NCBI RefSeq assembly: GCF_029581275.1
Contig: NZ_CP120742.1
Location: 7,130,501-7,194,500, forward strand
Length of the DNA stretch: 64,000 bases
From: Micromonospora sp. WMMD1155
Lineage (GTDB): Bacteria; Actinomycetota; Actinomycetes; Mycobacteriales; Micromonosporaceae
Direction: 5' to 3'
The notes under the pieces are model-generated. The model made no database searches. It saw only the letters and a list, made by a program, of their open reading frames with translations, and had not been told where the DNA came from. This document shows, in pieces, positions 51,766 to 61,462 of the stretch. The position numbers and the translations under genes were made by a program. Within the stretch, counting starts at the first letter, position 1. Each line of letters begins with the position of its first letter.

Positions 51766-53073
51766 GTGATTGAGCGCTATTCTCTGCCAGCGATGGTGCG
51801 GCTCTGGAGCGACGAGACGAAATATGCTCTATGGGCTCGTATAGAGAGTTTGGTCGCGGAGGCGCAGGCGCGATCGGGGATGATTCCGGCCGAGGCCTTC
51901 GAGGTCATCCGATCAACCCCGGCCCCGGCCGTGGAAGCGGTCCGGCGCAACGAGAAGCTGCGCGACCACGAGATCCTCGCCTTCCTCGCCGCCTACACCG
52001 AGGCCATGCCGGCCGGCACCGCGCGCTGGGTGCACCACGGTCTGACCAGTTATGACGTGGTGGACACCGGGCTCGGTCACACCCTTGCCGCGTCCTGCGA
52101 TCTCTTGCTGATCGAAGGGCGCCGGTTACTCACCGCGCTGGCCGGTCAGGCAGTGCAGCACTGGGACACGATCTGCATCGGACGCACGCACGGTGTGCAT
52201 GCCGAGCCGACAACCTGGGGCCAGAAGATGGCACTGTTCGCGTTCGCCGTGCAGCGCAGCCTGCGGCGGCTCGCGGCGGCCCGGACATCGGTAGCGGTCG
52301 GCACCGTCTCCGGCCCGGTGGGCACGTACGCGGATCTTCCGCCCGCCGTCGAGGCACACGTGTGCGGAGCCTTGGGCCTTACGGTGGAGCCGATCCCGTC
52401 GCAGGTCGTCGCCAGGGACCGACACGCGGAGCTGTTGTCGGCGATAGCGGTCGGTGGCGCCGTCGTCGAACAGATCGGACTGGAGTTCCGCCTGTTGCAG
52501 CGCACCGAGGTGGCAGAGGTGGAGGAGCCTCGGACGGTTGCCTATCAGGGATCCTCTGCCATGCCGCACAAGCGCAATCCATCCACGAGCGAACGGCTGG
52601 TCGGCCTGGCGCGGCTGCTGCGGGCCAACTCGGCCGCCGCCCTCGAGGACGTCGCGTTGTGGCACGAGCGTGACCTGACGCACCAGTCGACCGAGCGGGT
52701 GATCCTGCCGGACAGCCTGACGGTGGCCCACTTCCAGATGTCCACCGCTGCCGGTCTGATCGAGCAAGCGCGGGTCGACACCGAGCGGATGCGGGAGAAC
52801 ATCGGCACGACCCGTGGGCTCATCTACAGCTCGCTGGCCTATCGGGACATGGTGACCGCCGGTACCGATCGGGAGGTCGCCCACCGTTTGGCTCAGTCCG
52901 CTGCCAAGCAGGCGTCGGCGAACGGGCAGCAGTTCACTCACGCCCTGAAGGAAGCCGGCGTCGAGGTGGTGGCATCCGGTTTTCGACCGGAGCGGTTCCT
53001 GACCAATCGCGAACATCTCCGACAGCGCTTGAACACTTTGATTGAGGAGTCCGAGCTAGATGTGGCGCACTGA
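51766..53073 (+). CDS. purB: Adenylosuccinate-lyase family enzyme
   Basis: A 435-aa fumarase/aspartase-superfamily lyase with the PurB-type motifs RTHGVHAEPTTWGQ (general acid His) and GSSAMPHKRNP (catalytic Ser loop). In primary metabolism PurB splits adenylosuccinate and SAICAR. Here it heads an operon with a GNAT, an unknown protein, an amidase and a GS-like ligase, so it may release fumarate from an aspartate adduct as an amine-donating step in a biosynthetic pathway. Whether it is the housekeeping copy cannot be decided from this window. GTG start at 51766. Confidence 0.88.
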   Translation: MIERYSLPAMVRLWSDETKYALWARIESLVAEAQARSGMIPAEAFEVIRSTPAPAVEAVRRNEKLRDHEILAFLAAYTEAMPAGTARWVHHGLTSYDVVDTGLGHTLAASCDLLLIEGRRLLTALAGQAVQHWDTICIGRTHGVHAEPTTWGQKMALFAFAVQRSLRRLAAARTSVAVGTVSGPVGTYADLPPAVEAHVCGALGLTVEPIPSQVVARDRHAELLSAIAVGGAVVEQIGLEFRLLQRTEVAEVEEPRTVAYQGSSAMPHKRNPSTSERLVGLARLLRANSAAALEDVALWHERDLTHQSTERVILPDSLTVAHFQMSTAAGLIEQARVDTERMRENIGTTRGLIYSSLAYRDMVTAGTDREVAHRLAQSAAKQASANGQQFTHALKEAGVEVVASGFRPERFLTNREHLRQRLNTLIEESELDVAH

Positions 53074-53470
53074 GATCATCGACGGCACCAAACTGGACAC
53101 CGAAGAGGTCGCGGCCCTGTATGTCGCCTCCACCCTGGCCGAGCGGCGGCCTGTCGGCGACCGGGAGCGGTTCACCGCGATGCTGAGAAACGCCAACCTG
53201 ATCGCGGTCGCCTATCAGGACGACCAGTTGATCGGCATCAGCCGCAGCCTGACCGACTGGTCCTACGCGACGTACCTCTGCGACATCGCGGTGGACCGTC
53301 GCTTCCAGCGGCAGGGCGTGGGCAAGGACCTGATCCGCGCCACTCAGGAGGCGGCGCCCGCCGCCAAGATCGTTCTCCTGTCAGCGCCAGCCGCCACCGG
53401 ATATTACCCCCGCGTGGGGTTCAAGCAGCACAACTCGGCCTGGGTGCTCGACCCGATCGCCGAATCGTAA
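53060..53470 (+). CDS. GNAT-family N-acetyltransferase
   Basis: A 136-aa small acetyltransferase: LCDIAVDRRFQRQGVGKDLI is the acetyl-CoA loop, followed by YYPRVGFKQHN. It overlaps the lyase gene by 14 nt, so the two are translationally coupled. The substrate is probably a pathway amine, or the pathway product as self-protection; both are inference. Confidence 0.9.
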   Translation: MWRTEIIDGTKLDTEEVAALYVASTLAERRPVGDRERFTAMLRNANLIAVAYQDDQLIGISRSLTDWSYATYLCDIAVDRRFQRQGVGKDLIRATQEAAPAAKIVLLSAPAATGYYPRVGFKQHNSAWVLDPIAES

Positions 53471-53517
53471 CCCGGTCACGTCGCTCCGACGACCTGAGAC
53501 TGAGCGGGGGCTCGTAC

Positions 53518-55206
53518 ATGATGACGCTTCGCACCGACGGATTCGCGGCGCTGGTCGCCGAGGCGGCCGAACGAGCGCGGGGGTGCACGACGGTGAACGA
53601 TGCCGTACGCATCGCCCAGGCGCTCGACGGCCGGGTGCCGGACGAGATCGGAACCGCCTCGCTCACCCTGGCCGAGCAGTGCCTGCTGGTTCTGGCGACC
53701 GGCGCCGGCGCCGTGCTCGACGAGGCGGACGGTGACGGATACCGGCTGGCGCTCACCGCCACCGGACGGGCCCGGGTGGTGCCGCCGCAGGCGGAGCCCC
53801 TGGCGGGTGACGACATCCTGGGCGGCATCCGGTTCCCGAAGGCGATGGCCGAGGCGGACCGGGTCTGGCAGATGGCACGTGATCTGGAACGCCAGATCTC
53901 CACCGACATCGCGCGGGCGATGACTGCCCGGCCGGCGGCGGAGGTCCACGAGGAGCTGACCCGGATCGGTTACTCACTGATCCACATGGCCCCCGTGCTG
54001 TTCTATGTGCTCAACCGCACGTACAGCAACCTCGGCGCCTACTCCAACCTGCCGGGCAAGTCGATCCGGGTGAATTCGCCCACCTCGCTACTGAACGTCC
54101 TGCGTGACACGCCCGTCCCCGAGTGGGCGGCGGAGGATGCGGTCTTCGTCGCCTGCCTGTCGGCACTGCTGCGCTCCGGTCCCGCGGTACGCGTGGAAGA
54201 GTTCAACGGCGTCCAGCTCACTCCGGATCGCGTCGAGACGTTCCTGATGGAACGCATCGAGGCGTACGGCGGGCTGGCCCCGGACCTGGGCCACCTCGAC
54301 CGACTGAGCCGCCTCAACACGCTGGCCGAGCATTGCTCGCGTCTCCGCCATGAACTCGCCGACGGCGGGGCATTGTTCTACCGCACGATCAACGGCCTGA
54401 CGCTGCACAAACGGGAACACGTCCTGCTCGAGCCGATCACCTACGCCGAGGTGCCGCCGGCGGTGCATGCCGTTCTGGCCGACCTTCTCGGCCGACCGGT
54501 CGAGAAGGATTTCGGACCGGCGGGCGAGGCCCTTCGCGCCATCGTGGCCGGCTTCCGCCTGGCACCGGCGGTCAAGGACTTCACCACTCCCTTCGAGGAT
54601 TTCCTGCACCAGTTGCTGACCGCGGTGGCTAACGGCACCGCATCGGACGTGTCGATGGGCCGCGGCCCGCGCGCCCTCGCCGCGTTGTCTCGGACCGCCG
54701 CCCCAGCGGACGTGCAGCTGAAAATGGGCACGAGCGAGTTCTACTGCTGCGTGACGCCGAGTGAGGCGTTCGACCGGCGCTTCGCCGACGACCGCGACCA
54801 GCTGGTCCGAGCGCTCTCGGCCTACAGCAGCCGGATGCGTTACAACACGTGGCACTACCTGCCGCACACGTTCGGCCTGACCGGACGGACGCGCGACGAC
54901 TGGTTCTTCGCTCCCACCATGCCGGACGTCACGGAGTGGTCGGATCAACATCACACCGGCCATGTCATGTTCGGCGTCCGATACGCGATCCGGGTGCCGA
55001 TCGGCATCCACTTCGACGGTGGCTACCGTCCCGGCCTCTTCGATCTGCGGTTGATGCGCACCGATGGTCCGGCCTACCGGACGGAGGATCTGCGCTCAGC
55101 GGTCGCGGTAGGGCGGCTGCTTGGTGAGTTGCACCAGGCGATGGCGGCCGATCCGCCGCTGATCTCGGACTTCGGCAACGACTGGTACCGCCGATTCTAT
55201 GGCTGA
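53518..55206 (+). CDS. 562-aa protein of unknown function
   Basis: A long, mostly helical soluble protein without signal peptide or membrane segment. Features visible: NGVQLTPDRVETFLMERIEAYGG in the middle, a conserved-looking aromatic and His-rich part SRMRYNTWHYLPHTFG at about 440-455, and W-S-D-Q-H-H-T-G-H shortly after. The His/Trp clusters could bind a metal or cofactor. I do not recognise the family. It overlaps the amidase gene by 8 nt and so belongs to the same operon. ATG 53518 or 53521. Confidence 0.8.
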   Translation: MMTLRTDGFAALVAEAAERARGCTTVNDAVRIAQALDGRVPDEIGTASLTLAEQCLLVLATGAGAVLDEADGDGYRLALTATGRARVVPPQAEPLAGDDILGGIRFPKAMAEADRVWQMARDLERQISTDIARAMTARPAAEVHEELTRIGYSLIHMAPVLFYVLNRTYSNLGAYSNLPGKSIRVNSPTSLLNVLRDTPVPEWAAEDAVFVACLSALLRSGPAVRVEEFNGVQLTPDRVETFLMERIEAYGGLAPDLGHLDRLSRLNTLAEHCSRLRHELADGGALFYRTINGLTLHKREHVLLEPITYAEVPPAVHAVLADLLGRPVEKDFGPAGEALRAIVAGFRLAPAVKDFTTPFEDFLHQLLTAVANGTASDVSMGRGPRALAALSRTAAPADVQLKMGTSEFYCCVTPSEAFDRRFADDRDQLVRALSAYSSRMRYNTWHYLPHTFGLTGRTRDDWFFAPTMPDVTEWSDQHHTGHVMFGVRYAIRVPIGIHFDGGYRPGLFDLRLMRTDGPAYRTEDLRSAVAVGRLLGELHQAMAADPPLISDFGNDWYRRFYG

Positions 55207-56599
55207 CGATGTGGTCTACGCCGACATCACGGCTCTGCGCGGCCTGTTCGGACGGAAGGCCGTCTCCCCGGTCGAATACGTCACCGACGTGCTCGGCCGA
55301 ATCGCGGAGACGGATCTGGCGATCGGTGCGTTCGTGACGGTCGACCGGGACGGTGCCCTACTCGCCGCCCGTCTGGCGGAGCAGACGCTGAGGACAGAGG
55401 GTCCGGCTGCCTTCAGGCGGCTGCCCCTGCTCGGGATGGCGATCTCGATCAAGGACCTCATCCCCACCCGGGGGCTACGGACCACTCGTGGCTCGTTGCT
55501 GCATCGCGACTGGGTGCCGGACTTCGACCCGCCGCTGGTGCGACGACTGCGGGAGGCCGGCGCCGTCATCGTCGGCAAGACGAACACCTCCGAGTTCGGA
55601 TGGAGCGGAGCAAGCGGCAACCGGGTCGTCGGGCGTACGCGAAATCCGTGGGTGCGGGACCGCACTCCGGGCGGTTCGAGTGCCGGCGCCGGCGCTGCGG
55701 TGGCGGCGGGATTCGGGGTGGGCTCGGTCGGCACCGACGGAGCGGGATCGATTCGCATCCCCGCCTCGTTCTGCGGCGTGGTCGGCTTCAAGCCGTCGTT
55801 CGGCCGGATCCCATACGTCCCGGCCAGCGCCGAACTGCTGTCCCATGCCGGACCGCTGACTCGTACGGTGGCGGACGCAGCACTGATGTACCGGACGATG
55901 GCGGGGCCGGATCGCCTTGATCCCTGGTCGCTGCCCGTCGAACAGGCGGAGGCCGGGACCGCCCCGCTGCGCATCGCCTGGGTCCGCACCCTCGGCGCCC
56001 CGGCACCTGATCCGCAGGTGGAGAAGGCGTGCGCGGCTGCCGTGGCCGCTCTCGCCGCGGCGGGTCATGAGGTCGTCGAGACCGACTGGCCGTTCGAGGA
56101 CCCCTATCCCATACTGGCCACCATCCTCGCCGTCGCCGACGCGGCAGGTCACGACGAGGCAGCCGACACGCTGATCGACCCGGGCCGACGACCCATCATC
56201 GAGTACGGCCGCGGAATCCCCGGCACGGACCATGCTGAAGCGATACGGCTGCGCGGTGACTACACCGGCCGGGTGTTGCGGTGGATGGCCGATTACGACG
56301 TGCTCGCCACGCCGACAGTGCCCGGTCAACCGTTCCCGGTGGCGCTGGACCAGCCCACGGACACCCCGGTTAAAGGGCCGGCCCCGTGGCTGGCCTGGAC
56401 TCCGGCGACCTATCCCGCCAACCTCACCGGCCAGCCGGCGATTTCGGTTCCGGTCGGACGCACGGCCGAGGGCTGCCCGGTCGGCCTGCAATTGGTCGGC
56501 CGTTGGCGGGCGGACGAGTCGGTGCTGCGTATCGCGGGGCACCTGGAGCAGTTGCAGCCGTGGCGCGACATGTACGACGACTTGGCCGGCGGATACTAA
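55199..56599 (+). CDS. Amidase (amidase-signature family)
   Basis: A 466-aa serine amidohydrolase with the Ser-cisSer-Lys triad: Lys85 (SIKD), Ser161 (PGGSSAGAG) and Ser184 (GTDGAGSIRIPA; the usual GG before Ser is AG). It hydrolyses a C-N amide bond of a small molecule. Placed right before a GS-like ligase, it could remove a protecting gamma-glutamyl or acyl group at the end of the pathway. It overlaps the upstream gene by 8 nt. Confidence 0.93.
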   Translation: MADDVVYADITALRGLFGRKAVSPVEYVTDVLGRIAETDLAIGAFVTVDRDGALLAARLAEQTLRTEGPAAFRRLPLLGMAISIKDLIPTRGLRTTRGSLLHRDWVPDFDPPLVRRLREAGAVIVGKTNTSEFGWSGASGNRVVGRTRNPWVRDRTPGGSSAGAGAAVAAGFGVGSVGTDGAGSIRIPASFCGVVGFKPSFGRIPYVPASAELLSHAGPLTRTVADAALMYRTMAGPDRLDPWSLPVEQAEAGTAPLRIAWVRTLGAPAPDPQVEKACAAAVAALAAAGHEVVETDWPFEDPYPILATILAVADAAGHDEAADTLIDPGRRPIIEYGRGIPGTDHAEAIRLRGDYTGRVLRWMADYDVLATPTVPGQPFPVALDQPTDTPVKGPAPWLAWTPATYPANLTGQPAISVPVGRTAEGCPVGLQLVGRWRADESVLRIAGHLEQLQPWRDMYDDLAGGY

Positions 56600-56612
56600 G
56601 GAGATAGCGACT

Positions 56613-58151
56613 ATGAGCGCCTCGAAGATCATCGACTACGGCGGTGCGGCCCGTTACGCCGCGTTCAGCACCGGTAGCGTGGATTTCATCGAAGAACACG
56701 GCCTGTTCAGCGAGGCGCAGCAGGAGGCGGCCGACAAACTGCTGTCGCTACTGGACAGCATCGACCTGATCCGTGTGGTGTTCGGTGATCCGCACGGTCT
56801 GGTCCGCTCCAAGACGCTCACCCCGGCGGCTTTCCGTACCGTGATGCGCAACGGCATGGATATGAGTCCGGGCCCTTTCGTCTTCGATACCGGGCATGCC
56901 GTCGCGATCGACTTCTTCGCCGACGGCGGTGGTATCGGTCTGCCGGAACTCACCGGAGCCGGGGATTTCGTCGTGGTCCCCGACGCCCGCACCTTCCGCA
57001 TCCTGCAACGTGGCGAGACTCGGGTCGGCTGGGTCATCGGTGACGAATACCTGCGTAGCGGCAAGCCACACCCGCTCTCCAGCCGTGCCGTCCTACGCCG
57101 GCTGACCGATCGGCTCGCCGACTCCGGGTTGGACTTCGTCGTCGGGCTGGAGGTGGAGTGGTACCTGACCCGGTATACCAGCCGCGACGTCGACAGTGTG
57201 GGTGGATTCGGAGTGCAGGGCAGTGCGCCGACGGTCGAGGCGGTCAACCCGGGGTACCAGTTCAACTCGGATGCCTACCTGGACGACCTGCTGCCGGTGA
57301 TCGGCCCGCTGGCGCGGGCCTTGGAGCAGGCCGGGCTCCCGCTACGGACGATCGAGCACGAGTCCGGGCCCGGACAGCTGGAATTCACGTTCAGCCCGAT
57401 GAGTGGACTGGCCGCCGCCGATGCCATCCTGCTACTACGGGGCATGACCAAGCAGATCTGCGCGGATCTGGGCTACCACGCCTCGTTCATGGCGCTGCCG
57501 GCTCTGGACGGCTTCGATGCCAGTGGGTGGCATCTGCATCAGTCGCTGTTCGACGTGAACGCCGGTGGCAACATCTTCGCCGCCAACGAGCCGGACCGGC
57601 TGCTGTCGCCGCTGGGCGAGCATTACCTGGCCGGTCTACTGGCGCATGCCCCGGCGGCAACGGCTCTGGCGGTGCCGACGATCAACGGGTACCGGCGGCT
57701 CGACGACGCCTTCTCGCTCTCCCCGGACCGCACCTCGTGGGCGCCGGAGAACCGTGGGGCGCTGATCCGTGTGCTGGGCTCGGCGGGAGCGGCCTCGACG
57801 CACCTCGAGAATCGGGTCGGCGAGCCGTCGGCGAACCCGTATCTGTACCTGGCCGCGCAGCTGGCCGCCGGGCTGGACGGAATCGACCGCAAGCTCGATC
57901 CGGGCGAAGCGACCCAGAACCCGCACGATCCGATGGCCGGCCGTCTACCGACGAGCCTGGCCGACGCGCTGGCCGCGCTGGAGGCCGATCCGCTCTATCA
58001 CACGGTGCTCGGCGAGCACCTGCTGACGGCGTTCCTGGCGCTCAAGCGTAGTGAGATCCAGCGGTACGGCGAATGGGTGGCGAACCATGAGCCGGTGGCG
58101 AGCAACCAGGCCACCGAATGGGAACAGCGCGAATACTTCGCCCACTTCTGA
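56613..58151 (+). CDS. Glutamine-synthetase-like ligase
   Basis: A 512-aa protein of the GS superfamily. The catalytic C-terminal domain shows EHESGPGQLEFTF (metal and Glu site), a HLHQSL metal His, APENRGALIRVL (nucleotide/Glu site) and HLENRVGEPSANPYLYL with the catalytic Arg. The N-terminal half is divergent. The pattern is closer to gamma-glutamyl-amine (PuuA, GMA synthetase) ligases than to GlnA. It probably joins glutamate to an amine using ATP. ATG 56613 follows AAGGAGA. It is the last gene of the operon and lies convergent to the asparagine-synthetase-like gene. Confidence 0.9.
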   Translation: MSASKIIDYGGAARYAAFSTGSVDFIEEHGLFSEAQQEAADKLLSLLDSIDLIRVVFGDPHGLVRSKTLTPAAFRTVMRNGMDMSPGPFVFDTGHAVAIDFFADGGGIGLPELTGAGDFVVVPDARTFRILQRGETRVGWVIGDEYLRSGKPHPLSSRAVLRRLTDRLADSGLDFVVGLEVEWYLTRYTSRDVDSVGGFGVQGSAPTVEAVNPGYQFNSDAYLDDLLPVIGPLARALEQAGLPLRTIEHESGPGQLEFTFSPMSGLAAADAILLLRGMTKQICADLGYHASFMALPALDGFDASGWHLHQSLFDVNAGGNIFAANEPDRLLSPLGEHYLAGLLAHAPAATALAVPTINGYRRLDDAFSLSPDRTSWAPENRGALIRVLGSAGAASTHLENRVGEPSANPYLYLAAQLAAGLDGIDRKLDPGEATQNPHDPMAGRLPTSLADALAALEADPLYHTVLGEHLLTAFLALKRSEIQRYGEWVANHEPVASNQATEWEQREYFAHF

Positions 58152-58162
58152 GCGTCGACCGT

Positions 58163-59998
58163 TCACACGTCGAGGGTCACGCCGCAATCGGCGATCCAGT
58201 GGTGAAGCTGCAGAGCCATCTCGATGCTCATGCGGTTGACGCCGGTGCTCAGTCCGAAGGACGGATCGGTGAGCACCGACCGTACCCGGGCCGGGTCGAG
58301 CAGGTCGACGACCGGGGAACCCGACTCCACGATGGCCTGCAGCCGGGCTCGTACACCGAGCCGGTAGACCGGATCCTGCGTGGTCGGGAAGGGCGATTTC
58401 TTACGCTGCAGGATGCTTCCCGGCAGCAGTTCTCGGACGGCGGCGCGCAGGAGGTACTTCTCCTGGCCGCCGGAATTCTTCTGCGCCCACGGCACGCTGT
58501 ACACGTAGTCGACCAGCTCGTGGTCGACGAAGGGAACCCTTGCCTGCACCATGCCGACGTGACCCAGCCGATCCCGCCGGTCCAACACGATGCGCAGGTA
58601 ACGCGTGAGGTTGAGGTAGGTCAGCTCACGCATCCGGCGCTCGGTGGCGTCCTCCTCGCCGGTCAGCGGAACCTCCCGCAGCGCCTCCTCGTACCGGACG
58701 CTGATGTACTCCGGGACGTCGAGTTCCTTCATCAGCGTGCGGTCGACGAGCCCGGACACCATCTCCATCCGGTGGAAGGCGCCGAGCCAGGGGAAAGTCG
58801 CCGTCTTGACGTACCACGGGTCCTGGAACCAGATGTAGCCGCCGAAGAGCTCGTCCGCGCCGTCTCCCGCCAAGACCGGTGCGGTGATGTCGCCGATCCG
58901 CTGGGCCAGCCGTTGAAAGGCGACGTACATGTCGAGGCCCACCACCGGCTGGCCCATCGCCCGCACGACGCTGAGGTGCTGTGCGGGATCTACGAGGTCG
59001 CTCGCGTCGAGCCGGAGCTCGTCGTGTTCGCTGCCGAGGAAGGCGACCATCTGCGCCACGTACGGGCTGTCCAGCGAGTCGTGCAGCTCGTCGGGCCGAA
59101 AGTGCTTCAGGTGATGGGTGTACTCGAGCGAGAACGTGTGCAGGGGCGTGCCCGGCATCCCGTGGCTCGCCAGCGCCGAGATCGCGCTGGAGTCGAGGCC
59201 GCCGGAGAGCATGGTGCACAACGGCACACCGGGTGCGACCTGGCGACGTACCGAGTCCTGGAGGATCTGCCGCACTCGGGCGGTGGTGGTCTCCGGATCG
59301 TCGGTGTGGAGACGGGCCGAGATGGTCCAGTAACGCCGGCGGGCGAGACCGTCACGCCCGTACGTCACGATCTCGCCGGGCAGAACCTCCCGGACGCCTT
59401 TGAACACACTCATGCCGGGCGTGGGGGTGAAGCCGAAGAGCTCGCGCAAGCCGTCCTGGTCGACGACCGGCCGGACCAGTCCGCCGGCGAACAGCCCGTT
59501 GGGTGTGGAGTCGAACGCGAACCCGTCGCCGGTGTCGGTGTAGTACAGCGGCTCGATCCCGAACCGGTCCCGAACCAGGATCAACTGCTCACGCTTGGCA
59601 TCCCAGATCGCGAGGGCGAACATGCCGCGCAGCCGCTCGGCGCAGGCCGTACCCCATTGCTGGTAGGCCCGCAGCACGACCTCAGCGCACCCGGCGCCGT
59701 CGAAGGAGTGGCCCCGGGCGGAGAGCTGCCGACGAAGCTCGGCGGCATTGAACAGCGTGCCGGTACCGGCCAGGACCGTCGTGCCGATCGCCGCCTGGTC
59801 GACCGTCAGCGACTGGTGTAAGCCGTCGACCAGGTCGACGGCAGTGACCCCGGTGGCCGTGATTCGGGCATGCCGGGCCGACCAGCTCCGCCGTGAGCCG
59901 GGTTCGCTGCGGTGCACGGTGCAGGAAATGGGCTGTCCCAGGACGTGGTGGTCACCGGCACCTCGGGTGAAGGAGACAGTTCCCGCTATTCCGCACAC
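58163..59998 (-). CDS. Asparagine-synthetase-like amidotransferase with altered glutaminase domain
   Basis: A 611-aa protein. The synthetase half is intact: PP-loop SGGLDSSAI, GDGADELFGGY. The glutaminase half keeps the N-terminal Cys (MCGIAG), but the glutamine-binding motifs are lost: R-G-P-D has become R-S-E-P, N-G-E-I-Y-N has become A-G-T-G-T-L-F-N and the G-S-D-C region has become G-A-G-C. It may therefore use free ammonia or another amine and make an amide in the pathway, as with beta-lactam synthetase-type relatives. The GTG start has GGAAGGAGC upstream. The 144 bp before it (59999-60142) contain no gene. Confidence 0.9.
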   Translation of the reverse strand: MCGIAGTVSFTRGAGDHHVLGQPISCTVHRSEPGSRRSWSARHARITATGVTAVDLVDGLHQSLTVDQAAIGTTVLAGTGTLFNAAELRRQLSARGHSFDGAGCAEVVLRAYQQWGTACAERLRGMFALAIWDAKREQLILVRDRFGIEPLYYTDTGDGFAFDSTPNGLFAGGLVRPVVDQDGLRELFGFTPTPGMSVFKGVREVLPGEIVTYGRDGLARRRYWTISARLHTDDPETTTARVRQILQDSVRRQVAPGVPLCTMLSGGLDSSAISALASHGMPGTPLHTFSLEYTHHLKHFRPDELHDSLDSPYVAQMVAFLGSEHDELRLDASDLVDPAQHLSVVRAMGQPVVGLDMYVAFQRLAQRIGDITAPVLAGDGADELFGGYIWFQDPWYVKTATFPWLGAFHRMEMVSGLVDRTLMKELDVPEYISVRYEEALREVPLTGEEDATERRMRELTYLNLTRYLRIVLDRRDRLGHVGMVQARVPFVDHELVDYVYSVPWAQKNSGGQEKYLLRAAVRELLPGSILQRKKSPFPTTQDPVYRLGVRARLQAIVESGSPVVDLLDPARVRSVLTDPSFGLSTGVNRMSIEMALQLHHWIADCGVTLDV

Positions 59999-60142
59999 TC
60001 ACGGGCTCCTTCCTGTCCGACGGCCGGAAACTGCATGCCTCATCCAGAGCCGCACTACAGGATTTGCATCAGAAAGAGGCATCGATCGAAGTCTGGCAGT
60101 TCATTCGAGCGATGTCCACAAATATCCGATGTGGCGCGAGAG

Positions 60143-61462
60143 CTACTGCAGGCCGACGTACGGCGCCACGTCGTCGATCTGGGCGCGAAGCTCCGGATCC
60201 GTGACCCCCAGGCCCGCGCTGGGCGCCAGGCACAACACGCCGACCTTGCCCACGTGCTTGTTCTCCTGCACCAGCCGGGCCGCCTCGGCGGTTTCCTCCA
60301 TCCGGTAGCTGACCGAGAGGGCGGTCCTGATCCGCCCCTGACTGATCAGCCGGTTCGTCTCCCACGCCTCCTGGTAGTTGGCGCCGTGGCTGCCGATCAC
60401 CCGCTTGAGCCGCATCCACAGGTAGCGATTGTCGAACTCGTGCTGGTAACCGGTCGTCGAGCCGCAGGTGACCACGCTGCCGCCACGACGGACGGCGAAT
60501 ACGGAGACGCCGAAGGTGGCGCGGCCGGTATGTTCGAAGACGATGTGCGGATCCTCGCCGTACGTGGCCCGGATGATCTTCCCCAGCTTCTTACCGACGT
60601 CCGCGGGATCGGGCAGATCGCTGCCGACCAGACCGATGTCGTGCCGGTTGATCACCAGATCGCATCCCAGCTTGCGCAGCTTGGCGGCCTTTTCCTCGCT
60701 GCTCACGACCCCGATGGGGACACCGCCGCCGTTGCGGACGAATTGCACCGCGTACGAGCCGAGCCCGCCGGTGGCACCCCAGACCAGGACCAGATCGCCC
60801 TGCTTCATCCGGGCGCCCCGCTCACCGACCAGCATGCGGTAGGCGGTGGCGGCGCACAGCGGAGTCGCGGCGGCTTCCTCCCAGGTGAGTGCCGCCGGCT
60901 TGGCCAGCAGTTGGTTGGTACGGGCGACGGCATAGTGTGCCAGCCCGCCGAAGTTGGTCTCGAATCCCCAGGCACGTTGGTCGATGCCGAGCATGCCGTC
61001 CATGTGAGTCAGCGGGTCCTGGTCGTCCACGTACGGCGCCGAGACCAGCACATGGTCACCGATCCGCCAGTGTCTCACCCCCGAGCCCACGCGCACGATG
61101 ACACCCGCGGCGTCCGAGCCGAGCACGTGGTACGGCTGGTCGTGCCGGGCAGCCCAGCCGCCCTGCCTGCCGAAGCTCCGCAGGAAGGCGAAGGTGGAGA
61201 TCGGCGTGAACATCGCCGACCAGACCGTGTTGTAGTTGATGCCGCTTGCCATCACGGCGATCAGGACCTCGTCCGGGGCCAACTCCGGCATCGGTACCTC
61301 CCCGATCCGGATGGACTTGCGGACGTCCTTGTCAGCCGTCTCCTTGAACATCTCGGAGTCCTCGACGCGCAGGTGCGCCGCCGGATAGTTCCCCGGGACG
61401 GGCAGGCGCTCGAGCTCCTCGGCCGGCGCGCCGGCGACGACCGCTGCGGCAAGGGAATCCAT
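60143..61462 (-). CDS. ccr: Crotonyl-CoA carboxylase/reductase
   Basis: A 439-aa MDR-family enzyme that reduces and carboxylates crotonyl-CoA or another enoyl-CoA with NADPH and CO2, giving ethylmalonyl-CoA or an analogue. Visible family features: GINYNTVWSA (Asn of the CO2 pocket), WGFETNFGGLAHYA (Phe-Glu), WGATGGLGSYA (NADPH) and GSHGANYQEAWE (His). ATG 61462 follows GGGAGGAG; the longer frame to 61501 is not needed. Together with the mutase it can supply PKS extender units or run part of the ethylmalonyl-CoA pathway. Confidence 0.96.
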   Translation of the reverse strand: MDSLAAAVVAGAPAEELERLPVPGNYPAAHLRVEDSEMFKETADKDVRKSIRIGEVPMPELAPDEVLIAVMASGINYNTVWSAMFTPISTFAFLRSFGRQGGWAARHDQPYHVLGSDAAGVIVRVGSGVRHWRIGDHVLVSAPYVDDQDPLTHMDGMLGIDQRAWGFETNFGGLAHYAVARTNQLLAKPAALTWEEAAATPLCAATAYRMLVGERGARMKQGDLVLVWGATGGLGSYAVQFVRNGGGVPIGVVSSEEKAAKLRKLGCDLVINRHDIGLVGSDLPDPADVGKKLGKIIRATYGEDPHIVFEHTGRATFGVSVFAVRRGGSVVTCGSTTGYQHEFDNRYLWMRLKRVIGSHGANYQEAWETNRLISQGRIRTALSVSYRMEETAEAARLVQENKHVGKVGVLCLAPSAGLGVTDPELRAQIDDVAPYVGLQ

